A DNA stretch of 40,350 nucleotides from Mucilaginibacter polytrichastri (lineage in GTDB: Bacteria; Bacteroidota; Bacteroidia; Sphingobacteriales; Sphingobacteriaceae): positions 1,499,362-1,539,711 of the forward strand of contig NZ_MPPL01000001.1 in NCBI RefSeq assembly GCF_001911425.1, written 5' to 3'. How positions within the stretch are numbered: position 1 is the first letter of the stretch; every line of letters begins with the position of its first letter. The notes under the pieces are model-generated. The model did not search any database. It worked only from the letters and a program-made list of their open reading frames with translations, and was not told the origin of the DNA. The translations under genes were made by a program, and so were the position numbers. Of the stretch, positions 8,099 through 15,903 are shown in pieces.

Positions 8099-8236
8099 AA
8101 AATCGCTCACGGAAAAGAAAAGCAAAATCGCTCAAAAAGAATCAAATTAAATGATATAAATAATTGACAATCAAATACTTATATCAATACCAGTGAGCGA
8201 ATTTAGAAAACTAAAATCACTCACGCAATTGCTCAC
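8099..8236. repeat. Five-copy AAAATCGCTCAC motif array before the integrase
   Basis: A 12-bp motif recurs between the integrase start and the tRNA. The copies are AAAATCGCTCAC at 8099-8110, AAAATCGCTCA at 8124-8134, GTGAGCGAATTT at 8193-8204 (inverted), AAAATCACTCAC at 8213-8224 and GCAATTGCTCAC at 8225-8236. Iterated short motifs near an integrase and attachment site are typical of arm-type integrase or excisionase binding sites. Autoregulatory operators are the alternative. Confidence 0.6.
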
Positions 8237-8281
8237 AACTTCTTTGATATGGATTGGGGTTTATTGGTAGAATAAAAAACA

Positions 8282-8316
8282 AAAAACCCGCAAATTAGAC
8301 TAATTTGCGGGTTTTT
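8282..8316. terminator. Terminator after tRNA-Pro
   Basis: Sixteen-bp arms AAAAACCCGCAAATTA (8282-8297) and TAATTTGCGGGTTTTT (8301-8316) surround a 3-nt loop. The structure is a bidirectional Rho-independent terminator. On the leftward strand it lies 24 nt after the tRNA 3' end and should terminate its transcript. Confidence 0.85.
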
Positions 8317-8339
8317 AAACCGGTTTGACTGGTTATCAG

Positions 8340-8413
8340 TCGGGATGGCAGGATTCGAACCTGCGGCCTCCACATCCCAAATGTGGCGCGATACCGGGCT
8401 ACGCTACATCCCG
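8340..8413 (-). tRNA. tRNA-Pro (anticodon UGG)
   Basis: The leftward strand folds into a full cloverleaf. The acceptor stem is CGGGATG/CATCCCG (8407-8413 with 8341-8347) and the discriminator is A at 8340. The anticodon stem CCACA/TGTGG encloses the loop TTTGGGA, giving anticodon TGG. The T arm is GCAGG-TTCGAAT-CCTGC. CCA is not encoded. The 3' end faces the integrase gene, the orientation seen when an element uses the tRNA 3' end as attachment site. Confidence 0.96.
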
Positions 8414-8423
8414 ATTTGGAATG

Positions 8424-8454
8424 CAAAAGTAAGCTTATAAATTACTATTGCAAA
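8424..8454 (-). promoter_or_regulatory. Bacteroidota-type promoter of tRNA-Pro
   Basis: On the leftward strand TTTG (8451-8454) is followed after 19 nt by TACTTTTG (8424-8431). This matches the Bacteroidota -33/-7 consensus TTTG-N19-TAnnTTTG exactly. The -7 element ends 10 nt before the first base of tRNA-Pro. Confidence 0.75.
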
Positions 8455-8897
8455 GTTTTTTTGAAAATAATCAGAAGACCACTTTTATGGCAATTTTAGG
8501 TTAAAGGCAGCACTATACTACTTAATCACCATTTAATAATAAACAAGTTAGTGCAAGTACTGTTTACCTTTTGCATGATAGTAGTTATACATAAAAAGGT
8601 GCATATGTTAATTAAAAAGTAGATCAGCATATTTTAAAATGAATAAAAATGATTGAAATTAAGAGCTATAAGTTTTACGGATACTTAAAACTTGCCGTCG
8701 TTATGTAAGCGGCTTAATTGCCTCTGCTTTAGTGGGTAGGTAATTAGCCATTTTCTTAGGAGTTTAATATTTTATTACTTCGCAAAACTTTTTTATGATA
8801 CACATCGTAAACTTGTATATTCACAGGGCTTGTAATATTTGCCGTATTAAATGATTTATCTAATTTTAGAGGCCGAAGTATTAATGCTTACCGGAAG
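8455..8897. other. Intergenic region before the exopolysaccharide operon
   Basis: This AT-rich region of about 440 bp has no supported gene. Near its right end, TTG at 8813-8815 and TAATATTTG at 8833-8841 (spacing 17) form a weak match to the Bacteroidota promoter pattern and could serve the operon starting at about 8900. The match is imperfect, with one extra base in the -7 element. I see no strong hairpins or repeats elsewhere in it. Confidence 0.4.
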
Positions 8898-8912
8898 ATG
8901 ACCCGCTTGTTA

Positions 8913-9626
8913 ATGAAAAAGACACCCGTTTATATTTTACTATCCGTTATTGCTTTACTATCTGTTAGCCGGCCAATCAAAGCGCAATCAAGCATTATTA
9001 CAGATATTGATACTGCCTATTTAAGAAAGCTTATTGAAACAGCCAAAGCCAATTACCCAAGGGTAAAAAGTTTACAAAACCATATTGATATAGCCCAGCA
9101 AAATATTAGCAAGGCCAGGGCGTCTTATTTAGATGCATTTACCTTTTCATACGTTTATCAGCCACATAGTTCAACTATAGTGAGCACTACACCCGGTACA
9201 GCAACTACAGGATCAAACTATAGCTATTTTAATGGTATACAGGTTGGGCTATTTTTTAACCTCGGTAACTTTTTACAGAAACCTTATGCCGTTAAAGTAG
9301 CCAGGCAGGAGTTGATGATTGCCAATAATGATCGTGATGAGTATTTACTGACTTTAACCACAGAGATTAAAAAAAGATATTACGCCTACATATTGCGTAT
9401 TGCCGAATTAAAACTTCAATCGCAATCTGCACAAGATGCAGAGGAAATAATGAAGAGTGTAAGATATAAGTTTGAGAAAGGGGAGGAAACTTATGATAAC
9501 TATAATAAGGCACAGGTAACCTACTCCGACCGGAATCAAACCCGCATACAGGCCGAGGCCGGTTTACTTTCTGCAAGGGCTGATCTGGAAGAATTAGTTG
9601 GACAACAACTTGAAAGCATCAAATAA
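8913..9626 (+). CDS. TolC-like outer membrane efflux protein, short form
   Basis: This 237-aa protein begins with a typical signal peptide, MKKTPVYILLSVIALLS, with likely cleavage after KAQ. An in-frame ATG at 8898 would add five residues. The mature part is predominantly long helical stretches with Lys/Gln/Glu patterns (RVKSLQNHIDIAQQNISKAR and, near the end, AGLLSARADLEELVGQQL), characteristic of the outer-membrane efflux protein family. At about half the length of TolC it carries one repeat unit rather than two. Its stop codon directly touches the start of the co-polymerase gene, so it is probably the outer-membrane or periplasmic component of the exopolysaccharide exporter. A Wza-type export channel is not otherwise visible here. 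Confidence 0.75.
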   Translation: MKKTPVYILLSVIALLSVSRPIKAQSSIITDIDTAYLRKLIETAKANYPRVKSLQNHIDIAQQNISKARASYLDAFTFSYVYQPHSSTIVSTTPGTATTGSNYSYFNGIQVGLFFNLGNFLQKPYAVKVARQELMIANNDRDEYLLTLTTEIKKRYYAYILRIAELKLQSQSAQDAEEIMKSVRYKFEKGEETYDNYNKAQVTYSDRNQTRIQAEAGLLSARADLEELVGQQLESIK

Positions 9627-11795
9627 ATGGAAATAAAAGGTTTTTTTACATTACTGGGTAAACATAAATATACCCTTGTTATTATTCCATTAGTGGCTAT
9701 TATTATCACCTATTTTTTGGTGCGAAATCAGCCGGATACTTTTAGTTCGCAGGCCGAAATTGCTACCGGGATAGTTGACCAAACCCAGCAATCTCTTAAT
9801 ACAGAAACCCCACAGGAGGCGCACATTAATCAGCAATTTAATAACCTTATTGCAATCACCCGTTCTAAAAAGATGCTCGACCAGGTTTCGTACCAGTTGA
9901 TGATCCACGATCTGGGCAGTAAAACGCCTTACAGAACGCCTAGTAAATTAATGGCCAGTTTAAATGAATCTGCTAAGAAACATGCCATAGAAGTATATAC
10001 CGGTTTGTATAAAAAACGGCAGGAATTATCTTTGTTTGACCCCGACCAGCAGGGCTTATATAAGTTAATGGGTTCGATGCATTACGACGATCAGGCGCTT
10101 TTAAAAACGCTGACTGTATACCGTGCCGATAACAGCGATTTTATACAGGTGCAGATGGATGCCGATAACCCGGAATTGGCGGCATCTATTGTAAACATAC
10201 TTTGTAAAGAAGTTATTGATTATTTTAACTTCATGCTAAAAGATAATCAGCTTAAAGCGGTTAACTTTTTAGGCAGCCTGGCAAAAGCCAAACAGGATAC
10301 CCTGAACAAGCGAATGGATGCGCTAAAACAGTACAAAATACAGAACGGTGTATTTAACCTTAACGAGCAAGCCAGGGCACTTTACGGGCAGATCTCTGAT
10401 TTTGAAACCAAACTAGATCAGGCTAAAAAGGATGCGATTGCTTACCAGGGCGCTATTAACGATATCGACAAACAGTTTGATCCTAACGACCGGAAGTACA
10501 TGGAAAGTGCCATGGTAAAGGTTAATCAAAATATTGTAAACAGTACTGCGCAACTCCAAACGTTAAACCAAAAGTATGTACAGAGTGGGTTTAACCCGCA
10601 ATACAAAGGGCAGATAGATTCGCTGCGACGTGTCATTTCAGGTATGGTCAATAACTCGTCAGACAAGTATATTACCAACCCCCTAAGTACCAAACAGAAC
10701 CTGATTACACAAAAGCTGACGATGCAGATACAGCAACAATTGGCGGAAAACAGCATTGGGTCTATCCAAAAGCAATTGGGTGCTTTAAATGACCGTTTGC
10801 ACACCCTTGTGCCGCACGAAGCTGTTGTACAGGGCGATGAAAGCGCGATAACTGTTGCCAGCCAGGAGTATTTGGATGTGTTGCAAAAATATAATCAAAC
10901 TAGCCTGGAGTCTAACTTTACGGTGCGGTTAAAACAGGTTAGCAATGCCATGCCGGGTATGGCGGCACCATCTAAAAAGATGTTATTGGTTATCTTAAGT
11001 GGTATCATCAGTTTTGTATTTTGTATCGCGGTATTCTTTGTGTTGTTCCTGTTAGATTCCTCGCTGAAAAGCCCGCGCGATCTGGCTAATAAAACCAAAG
11101 TGCCGGTTATTGGCTATCTTAATTTATTACAGAGCGCAACCATCGATTTGAATAAGGTTTGGACAGACAGGGACAAGAATGCTGATGTAAGGTTATTTCG
11201 CAACCTGCTGCAATCTATCCGTTTTGAGGTAGAAGGCGAGTTGCAAAATGATAAGGTATTACTGATTAACAGTATTACCAATGGCGAGGGTAAAACCTAT
11301 TTGGCCATGAACCTGGCCTATGCTTTTGCAGCCATTAATAAAAATGTATTACTGATAGACGGTAACTTTACAAACTCGGGCATTACAGCTTTAGTTAAGC
11401 CTAAAGTATATCTCGAAGATTATTTAAAAAGTGATGCAACTGCAGCTACCTTGCAATCTTCGGCATCTAACATCGCTATCTTGGGTAATAAAGGTGGCGA
11501 TATATCTGTATTGGAAACTGCACCGCATGATGTAGTGACCGCCAAAATAGAAGAACTGAAACAGGCGTTCGATATTATTATTGTAGAGGCGTCTGCTTTA
11601 GATACGCTCAACAAATCAAAAGAGTGGACTTTGTTTAGCGATAGGATACTTACTGTTTTTGAAGCCGGGCAAAGCTTTAAAGAGCCGCAGCAGCTTAACC
11701 TGGAGTATCTGCAAACATTTGGACACAAATTTATTGGCTGGGTAATGAATATGGTTACCACAGACGAACTGATTGATACCACTAAAGCTAAATAG
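9627..11795 (+). CDS. Wzz/Wzc-like polysaccharide co-polymerase with degenerate kinase domain
   Basis: This 722-aa inner-membrane protein has a first membrane helix at residues 15-32 and a long periplasmic, coiled-coil-rich region to about 450. The second helix is at about 452-476, followed by a cytoplasmic P-loop domain. The P-loop reads NGEGKT (Lys556). In bacterial tyrosine kinases Walker A' is normally DxDxR and here reads LLIDGNFTN. Walker B normally ends in DxxP and here reads IIIVEAS. The C-terminus has no tyrosine cluster. I infer that chain-length control is kept but autokinase activity is weak or absent. It directly follows the TolC-like gene and precedes a glycosyltransferase by 8 bp. 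Confidence 0.85.
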   Translation: MEIKGFFTLLGKHKYTLVIIPLVAIIITYFLVRNQPDTFSSQAEIATGIVDQTQQSLNTETPQEAHINQQFNNLIAITRSKKMLDQVSYQLMIHDLGSKTPYRTPSKLMASLNESAKKHAIEVYTGLYKKRQELSLFDPDQQGLYKLMGSMHYDDQALLKTLTVYRADNSDFIQVQMDADNPELAASIVNILCKEVIDYFNFMLKDNQLKAVNFLGSLAKAKQDTLNKRMDALKQYKIQNGVFNLNEQARALYGQISDFETKLDQAKKDAIAYQGAINDIDKQFDPNDRKYMESAMVKVNQNIVNSTAQLQTLNQKYVQSGFNPQYKGQIDSLRRVISGMVNNSSDKYITNPLSTKQNLITQKLTMQIQQQLAENSIGSIQKQLGALNDRLHTLVPHEAVVQGDESAITVASQEYLDVLQKYNQTSLESNFTVRLKQVSNAMPGMAAPSKKMLLVILSGIISFVFCIAVFFVLFLLDSSLKSPRDLANKTKVPVIGYLNLLQSATIDLNKVWTDRDKNADVRLFRNLLQSIRFEVEGELQNDKVLLINSITNGEGKTYLAMNLAYAFAAINKNVLLIDGNFTNSGITALVKPKVYLEDYLKSDATAATLQSSASNIAILGNKGGDISVLETAPHDVVTAKIEELKQAFDIIIVEASALDTLNKSKEWTLFSDRILTVFEAGQSFKEPQQLNLEYLQTFGHKFIGWVMNMVTTDELIDTTKAK

Positions 11796-11803
11796 GTTAT
11801 ATT

Positions 11804-12988
11804 ATGGTTATTATAAGCTATGTATGGATTGTTTTACAAGTGCTTATTGGCTACAACCTGGTGTTGCCTTTTTTGCTGTATCTAATATCAACAGTTAAAA
11901 AAGAGAAGCCTTTAGCCACGAATTTGTACAAAACCGAAGATGCCGACTATGGCATTATTGTAACGGCGTACGAGCAGGTTACCGCCATACCCGATGTAGT
12001 AAATTCATTACTAAAACTCAATTACCAGAATTACCTTATTTATGTAGTGGCCGATAAATGCGATGTATCGGGCTTGCATTTTGATGATGAGCGGGTAATT
12101 ATACTTCGCCCCGAAGAAACATTGTCAAGCAATACTCGGTCGCATTTTTATGCCATAAACCGCTTTAAACGTCCGCATAGCAGGCTTACCATTATTGATA
12201 GCGATAACCTTACCGACCCCGAATACCTCAACCAGTTGGATATTTACTTTGCAGCGGGTTTTCAGGCTGTGCAGGGAGTGCGTGACGCCAAGAATCTAAA
12301 TACCACCTATGCTCGTTTAGATGCGGCGCGCGATATTTATTACCATTTTTACGATGGTAAAATACTATTCGGTGTAGGTTCATCGGCTACACTGGCGGGT
12401 TCTGGCATGGCTTTTACCACCCAGTTGTACCGCGATTCGCTGGAGCATCTGGATGTAACCGGTGCCGGTTTTGATAAAGTACTGCAACATGCTATTTTAA
12501 GCCGCAACCTGCGCATTGCCTTTGCAGAACATGCCGTGGTGTATGACGAAAAGACGACACAAAGCGATCAGCTGGTTAAACAGCGTTCACGCTGGATCAA
12601 TACCTGGTTTCGTTATTTTAGCCTGGGTTTTGGGTTGTTATTTAAAGGAAGCTGGAACCAGTTTGTATTTGGGTTGGTATTACTGCGGCCGCCGCTATTT
12701 ATATTCTTAATTATATCGGCATTTTTTATGGTAGCAAACATATTTATTAGCGCTATGGCCGTTATTATATGGCTGCTTGCCTTTATTGTGTTTGTGCTGG
12801 GCTTTTACCTTTCGCTGGCCAAGTCCGATACCGATAAACGCATTTACCAGTCGTTGGTTAACATTCCGAAATTTATTTTTTACCAGGTGTTATCATTACT
12901 TAAAGTGCGTAAAGCTAACAAGCATTCGGTAGCTACCACACATTATTACCACAGCACAGCAGAGGAGGACATTAATCATGAGAATTAA
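11804..12988 (+). CDS. Processive-type family 2 glycosyltransferase, membrane-bound
   Basis: This 394-aa protein has an N-terminal membrane helix and a GT-A domain with nucleotide-sugar/metal motif DSD (Asp132, Asp134). The QRSRW motif follows (Gln260, Arg263, Trp264), the QxxRW signature of processive inverting GT2 enzymes such as cellulose and hyaluronan synthases. Three or so hydrophobic helices lie in the C-terminal third. It probably adds or polymerises sugars of the exopolysaccharide on the cytoplasmic face; the donor sugar cannot be told. Its last 11 bp overlap the 49-aa gene that follows, indicating translational coupling. Confidence 0.87.
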   Translation: MVIISYVWIVLQVLIGYNLVLPFLLYLISTVKKEKPLATNLYKTEDADYGIIVTAYEQVTAIPDVVNSLLKLNYQNYLIYVVADKCDVSGLHFDDERVIILRPEETLSSNTRSHFYAINRFKRPHSRLTIIDSDNLTDPEYLNQLDIYFAAGFQAVQGVRDAKNLNTTYARLDAARDIYYHFYDGKILFGVGSSATLAGSGMAFTTQLYRDSLEHLDVTGAGFDKVLQHAILSRNLRIAFAEHAVVYDEKTTQSDQLVKQRSRWINTWFRYFSLGFGLLFKGSWNQFVFGLVLLRPPLFIFLIISAFFMVANIFISAMAVIIWLLAFIVFVLGFYLSLAKSDTDKRIYQSLVNIPKFIFYQVLSLLKVRKANKHSVATTHYYHSTAEEDINHEN

Positions 12989-13127
12989 CCCATCTGAAAA
13001 GGTAGTTTACAAGGATGAAATTGCCGCTAAACTACAGGCCAAAACCGATAAGATAACCCGTATAGTAGCTTTAGTAGTTGCTTTTTTGAGTACATACCTG
13101 TTAATTTTTAAAATATTATTTTTTTAG
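12978..13127 (+). CDS. Small single-pass membrane protein, 49 aa
   Basis: The frame starts at ATG 12978, inside the end of the upstream glycosyltransferase gene (11-bp overlap). It ends with TAG at 13125-13127, directly against the GTG start of the next gene. It has a charged N-terminal half (MRINPSEKVVYKDEIAAKLQ, then AKTDK) and a single hydrophobic helix of about 20 residues ending in KILFF. The seamless fit between its neighbours, a sensible membrane topology and the absence of any other explanation for the 139-bp gap support a real gene. I do not recognise a family. It could be an accessory or regulatory subunit of the synthase or polymerase, which is inference from position. Confidence 0.7.
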   Translation: MRINPSEKVVYKDEIAAKLQAKTDKITRIVALVVAFLSTYLLIFKILFF

Positions 13128-14660
13128 GTGTCAGAACAGCTTTCAGCAGTAAGCAATACAGTTGTGCCCAAGCGCAAAAAAAGCTTTAAAGAAACGCTTC
13201 ATCAACTTTTCATGGTTCAAAAGTTGTACAGCCCAATGGGGATTACCCTGTTGGTAGGTTGCGCTATTATTATGGCCTACGGCGTATCAGAAGGAGGTAT
13301 AACCTTTGGCGGAATAGTAGTAGCTGTAGCAGTGGCTGTCCCTTTAATTTACTGTGTTGTGGCCTATCCCAAATTTGGCACCGTATTTCTGCTGGTAATG
13401 GCCTATTTCCTTTTTCAGCTGGGGCGTATCGGCGTGCCGGGGCCGTTGGGTACCGTAATGGATGCATTGCAATTATTACTGCTGATATCACTTGTTGTAA
13501 AGCAAAAACGCGAAAACAACTGGGCAATACTTAAAGGGCCTGTAAGCATCATGATATTGCTTTGGGTTGGTTACAACTTAATAGAAGTAGCTAACCCGGC
13601 TGCTGCATCACGCTTGGCTTGGGTTTATACGGTGCGTTCTGTAGCCATTGTACAGTTTAGTTACTTTATATTTTTGTACAACGTTCGTACCATCGAATTT
13701 GTAAGATTTTTGTATAAGCTTTGGCTCGGGTTGGCCTTTATAGGTGCGCTATGGGCTTTTAAGCAAGAGTATATTGGTTTTTCTGATTCTGAAATGGCGT
13801 ATCTGAATACCCCAGATCTTATTGCGCTTTTGTTTATTAACGGGCATTGGCGTAAGTATTCTATATTTTCAGACCCTGTGGCATTCTCTTACAATATGGC
13901 TATGCCTTGTATCTTATGCGTATGTATCATATTCGGCAAGTTTCAAACCTGGAAAAAGGGATTTGCAGGCTTTATGATCGTGTTTTGCTTTGTAGCTATG
14001 CTGTATTCGGGCACAAGGGGCGCAAACGTATTAATCCCTGCGGGCCTTTTTATGTTCGCCATATTAAATTACAATAAAAAAGTGCTCATATTTTCGTGCA
14101 TAGCAACGTTCTTTTTTATTGTACTAATTAATTTCCCTACCGGTAACCAAACCATTGTAAGGTTCCAATCAGCCTTTAGGCCAAATAATGACGACTCGTA
14201 TAATGTGCGTAAAAAGAATCAGAAAAGGATTCAGCCTTATATTTTGTCGCACCCGATGGGTGGCGGGCTTGGTTCAGTAGGCGAGTGGGGTAAAAAGTTT
14301 GCACCGGGATCTTTTTTGGGCGATTTTGCGCCCGACAGTGGTTACATACGTGTTGCAGTAGAGGACGGCTATCTCGGCCTCATCTTATTTTGTACGATGA
14401 TGTTTGTGATGATGAAAACAGGCATCAACAATTTTTATTCGATAAAAGACCCTGAGCTGAAATCGTACTGTTTGGCTGCGGCATTAGTGGTATTTACTTA
14501 TAATGTAGCCAACTTTCCGCAGGAGGCGCTGGTGCAGTTTCCATCCAATATTTTGTTCTATCTTTTTTGTGCATTAATGACTATTACTAAACGCCTTGAT
14601 GATGAGATGCAGTTAAAGAAATTGAACGAGAGCAACATCGTGCCTGCTATAAACGTATAA
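13128..14660 (+). CDS. O-antigen ligase/Wzy-like polysaccharide polymerase
   Basis: This 510-aa protein has about twelve hydrophobic segments and starts at a GTG that follows the small membrane gene's stop without a gap. It shows the features of the Wzy_C/O-antigen ligase superfamily: the small-residue motif YSGTRGA after a helix, and a large periplasmic loop containing HPMGGGLGSVGEWGK and further on DSGYIRVAVEDGYLG, then closing helices. Such proteins polymerise or ligate undecaprenyl-linked repeat units in the periplasm. With the co-polymerase upstream and the flippase downstream, this suggests a Wzx/Wzy-type pathway. Ligase and polymerase cannot be separated from sequence alone. Confidence 0.82.
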   Translation: MSEQLSAVSNTVVPKRKKSFKETLHQLFMVQKLYSPMGITLLVGCAIIMAYGVSEGGITFGGIVVAVAVAVPLIYCVVAYPKFGTVFLLVMAYFLFQLGRIGVPGPLGTVMDALQLLLLISLVVKQKRENNWAILKGPVSIMILLWVGYNLIEVANPAAASRLAWVYTVRSVAIVQFSYFIFLYNVRTIEFVRFLYKLWLGLAFIGALWAFKQEYIGFSDSEMAYLNTPDLIALLFINGHWRKYSIFSDPVAFSYNMAMPCILCVCIIFGKFQTWKKGFAGFMIVFCFVAMLYSGTRGANVLIPAGLFMFAILNYNKKVLIFSCIATFFFIVLINFPTGNQTIVRFQSAFRPNNDDSYNVRKKNQKRIQPYILSHPMGGGLGSVGEWGKKFAPGSFLGDFAPDSGYIRVAVEDGYLGLILFCTMMFVMMKTGINNFYSIKDPELKSYCLAAALVVFTYNVANFPQEALVQFPSNILFYLFCALMTITKRLDDEMQLKKLNESNIVPAINV

Positions 14661-14676
14661 TACTGCATCAACATAA

Positions 14677-15882
14677 ATGAATAATACACTCATTACTAAC
14701 AGGGACATTATTATAGTTGGACAGCAGCCCTGGGATGTTGAGATAGGCAGTAATTGCAAAAACTTAGCCATTGAATTTAGCAAGCATAATAGAGTGCTGT
14801 ATGTTAATTCGCCATTAGACCGTGCCGTTTATCTTAAAAATAAGCAGGAAATAAAAATCAAAAAAAGGATAGATGTAATTAAGGGCCGGGCTGATGGCCT
14901 GATCCCGGTTGAGCATAACATTTGGAACCTCTATCCCGATGAAATGATCGAATCCATTAACCGGATCCCTAATACTTTTTTACACACTATTTTAAATAAG
15001 ATCAACAACAAACGTTTAGCATCATCGATTTTAAGAGCGGTAAAGCAACTGGGTTTTAAAGATTTTATTCTATTTAACGATAACGACATTTTTAGGTGCT
15101 TTTATCTTAAGGAGCTTTTAAAACCCGCTGTAAGCATATATTACAGCAGGGATAATATGATAGCAGTTAATTACTGGAAGTTCCACGGTACGCGCCTGGA
15201 GCCCCAGCTGATAGCCAAGAGTGATTTATGTGTAGCTAACTCGAGTTACCTGGCTAATTATTGCCGGAAATATAATCCTAACTCGTATTACGTAGGGCAG
15301 GGCTGCGATTTAAACTTGTTTACCGGTTTCAATAATGCTTTTGTACCCGAAGACCTGGCCCGTATTAAGGGGCCAATTATTGGTTATGTAGGCGCACTGC
15401 AAAGCATCAGGCTGGATATAGAATTGCTGGAACATATTGCAAAACAAAAACCCGAATGGCAAATTGTGCTGGTAGGGCCGGAGGATCGAGAATTTACGGC
15501 CAGTAACCTGCATGGATACCCTAACGTACATTTTTTAGGCAGCAAAACCGGCGACTTGTTACCGGCTTATATTGCAGGTTTTGATGTTTGTATTAACCCG
15601 CAAATTGTAAACGAAGTAACCATTGGTAATTATCCGCGTAAAATAGATGAATACCTGGCTATGGGCAAGCCAACGGTAGCTACACTAACCGAGGCAATGA
15701 GCGTTTTTAGCGAGTTTGTTTACCTGGCAAAAGATAAGGATGAGTATATCCCCATCATTACCAAAGCGCTGGAAGAGAACACTTCTGCTTTACAACAGGC
15801 TCGTATTGATTTTGCAGGTACCCATACCTGGGAAAATAATGTGAAAGCGATATATGCAGCTATTAATGCTGCAAAATCTTAA
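14677..15882 (+). CDS. Glycosyltransferase, GT4/GT-B type
   Basis: This 401-aa soluble protein has two Rossmann-like halves. The N-terminal half begins IIIVGQQPWDVEIGSN, and the C-terminal half begins IGYVGALQSIRLDIELL with a donor-binding segment IVLVGPED. Near the C-terminus KIDEYLAMGKPTVAT matches the conserved region where GT4 enzymes hold the nucleotide-sugar. This is a retaining GT-B fold typical of exopolysaccharide repeat-unit assembly; the sugar is unknown. It lies 16 bp after the polymerase gene and is the last rightward gene of this operon. A short palindrome at 15886-15903 follows. Confidence 0.85.
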   Translation: MNNTLITNRDIIIVGQQPWDVEIGSNCKNLAIEFSKHNRVLYVNSPLDRAVYLKNKQEIKIKKRIDVIKGRADGLIPVEHNIWNLYPDEMIESINRIPNTFLHTILNKINNKRLASSILRAVKQLGFKDFILFNDNDIFRCFYLKELLKPAVSIYYSRDNMIAVNYWKFHGTRLEPQLIAKSDLCVANSSYLANYCRKYNPNSYYVGQGCDLNLFTGFNNAFVPEDLARIKGPIIGYVGALQSIRLDIELLEHIAKQKPEWQIVLVGPEDREFTASNLHGYPNVHFLGSKTGDLLPAYIAGFDVCINPQIVNEVTIGNYPRKIDEYLAMGKPTVATLTEAMSVFSEFVYLAKDKDEYIPIITKALEENTSALQQARIDFAGTHTWENNVKAIYAAINAAKS

Positions 15883-15885
15883 TCA

Positions 15886-15903
15886 TTAAAAAAGCTTTTT
15901 TAA
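15886..15903. terminator. Short palindrome between convergent glycosyltransferase genes
   Basis: The 18-bp palindrome TTAAAAAAG/CTTTTTTAA lies between two converging genes. It is AT-rich and therefore weak as a stem, but its poly-A/poly-T symmetry suits bidirectional termination. Confidence 0.35.

Noticed and set aside
8099..8236. CRISPR array in the motif cluster
   Set aside because: Repeats are only about 12 bp, spacing is irregular and one copy is inverted; there are no cas genes.
8340..8413. Second copy of the tRNA 3' end within the window as the other attachment site
   Set aside because: I found no matching direct repeat elsewhere in the window, so only one boundary can be proposed.
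11420..11782. 120-aa open frame antisense to the co-polymerase gene
   Set aside because: It lies entirely inside the P-loop domain of the real gene and has no recognisable motif or start signal.
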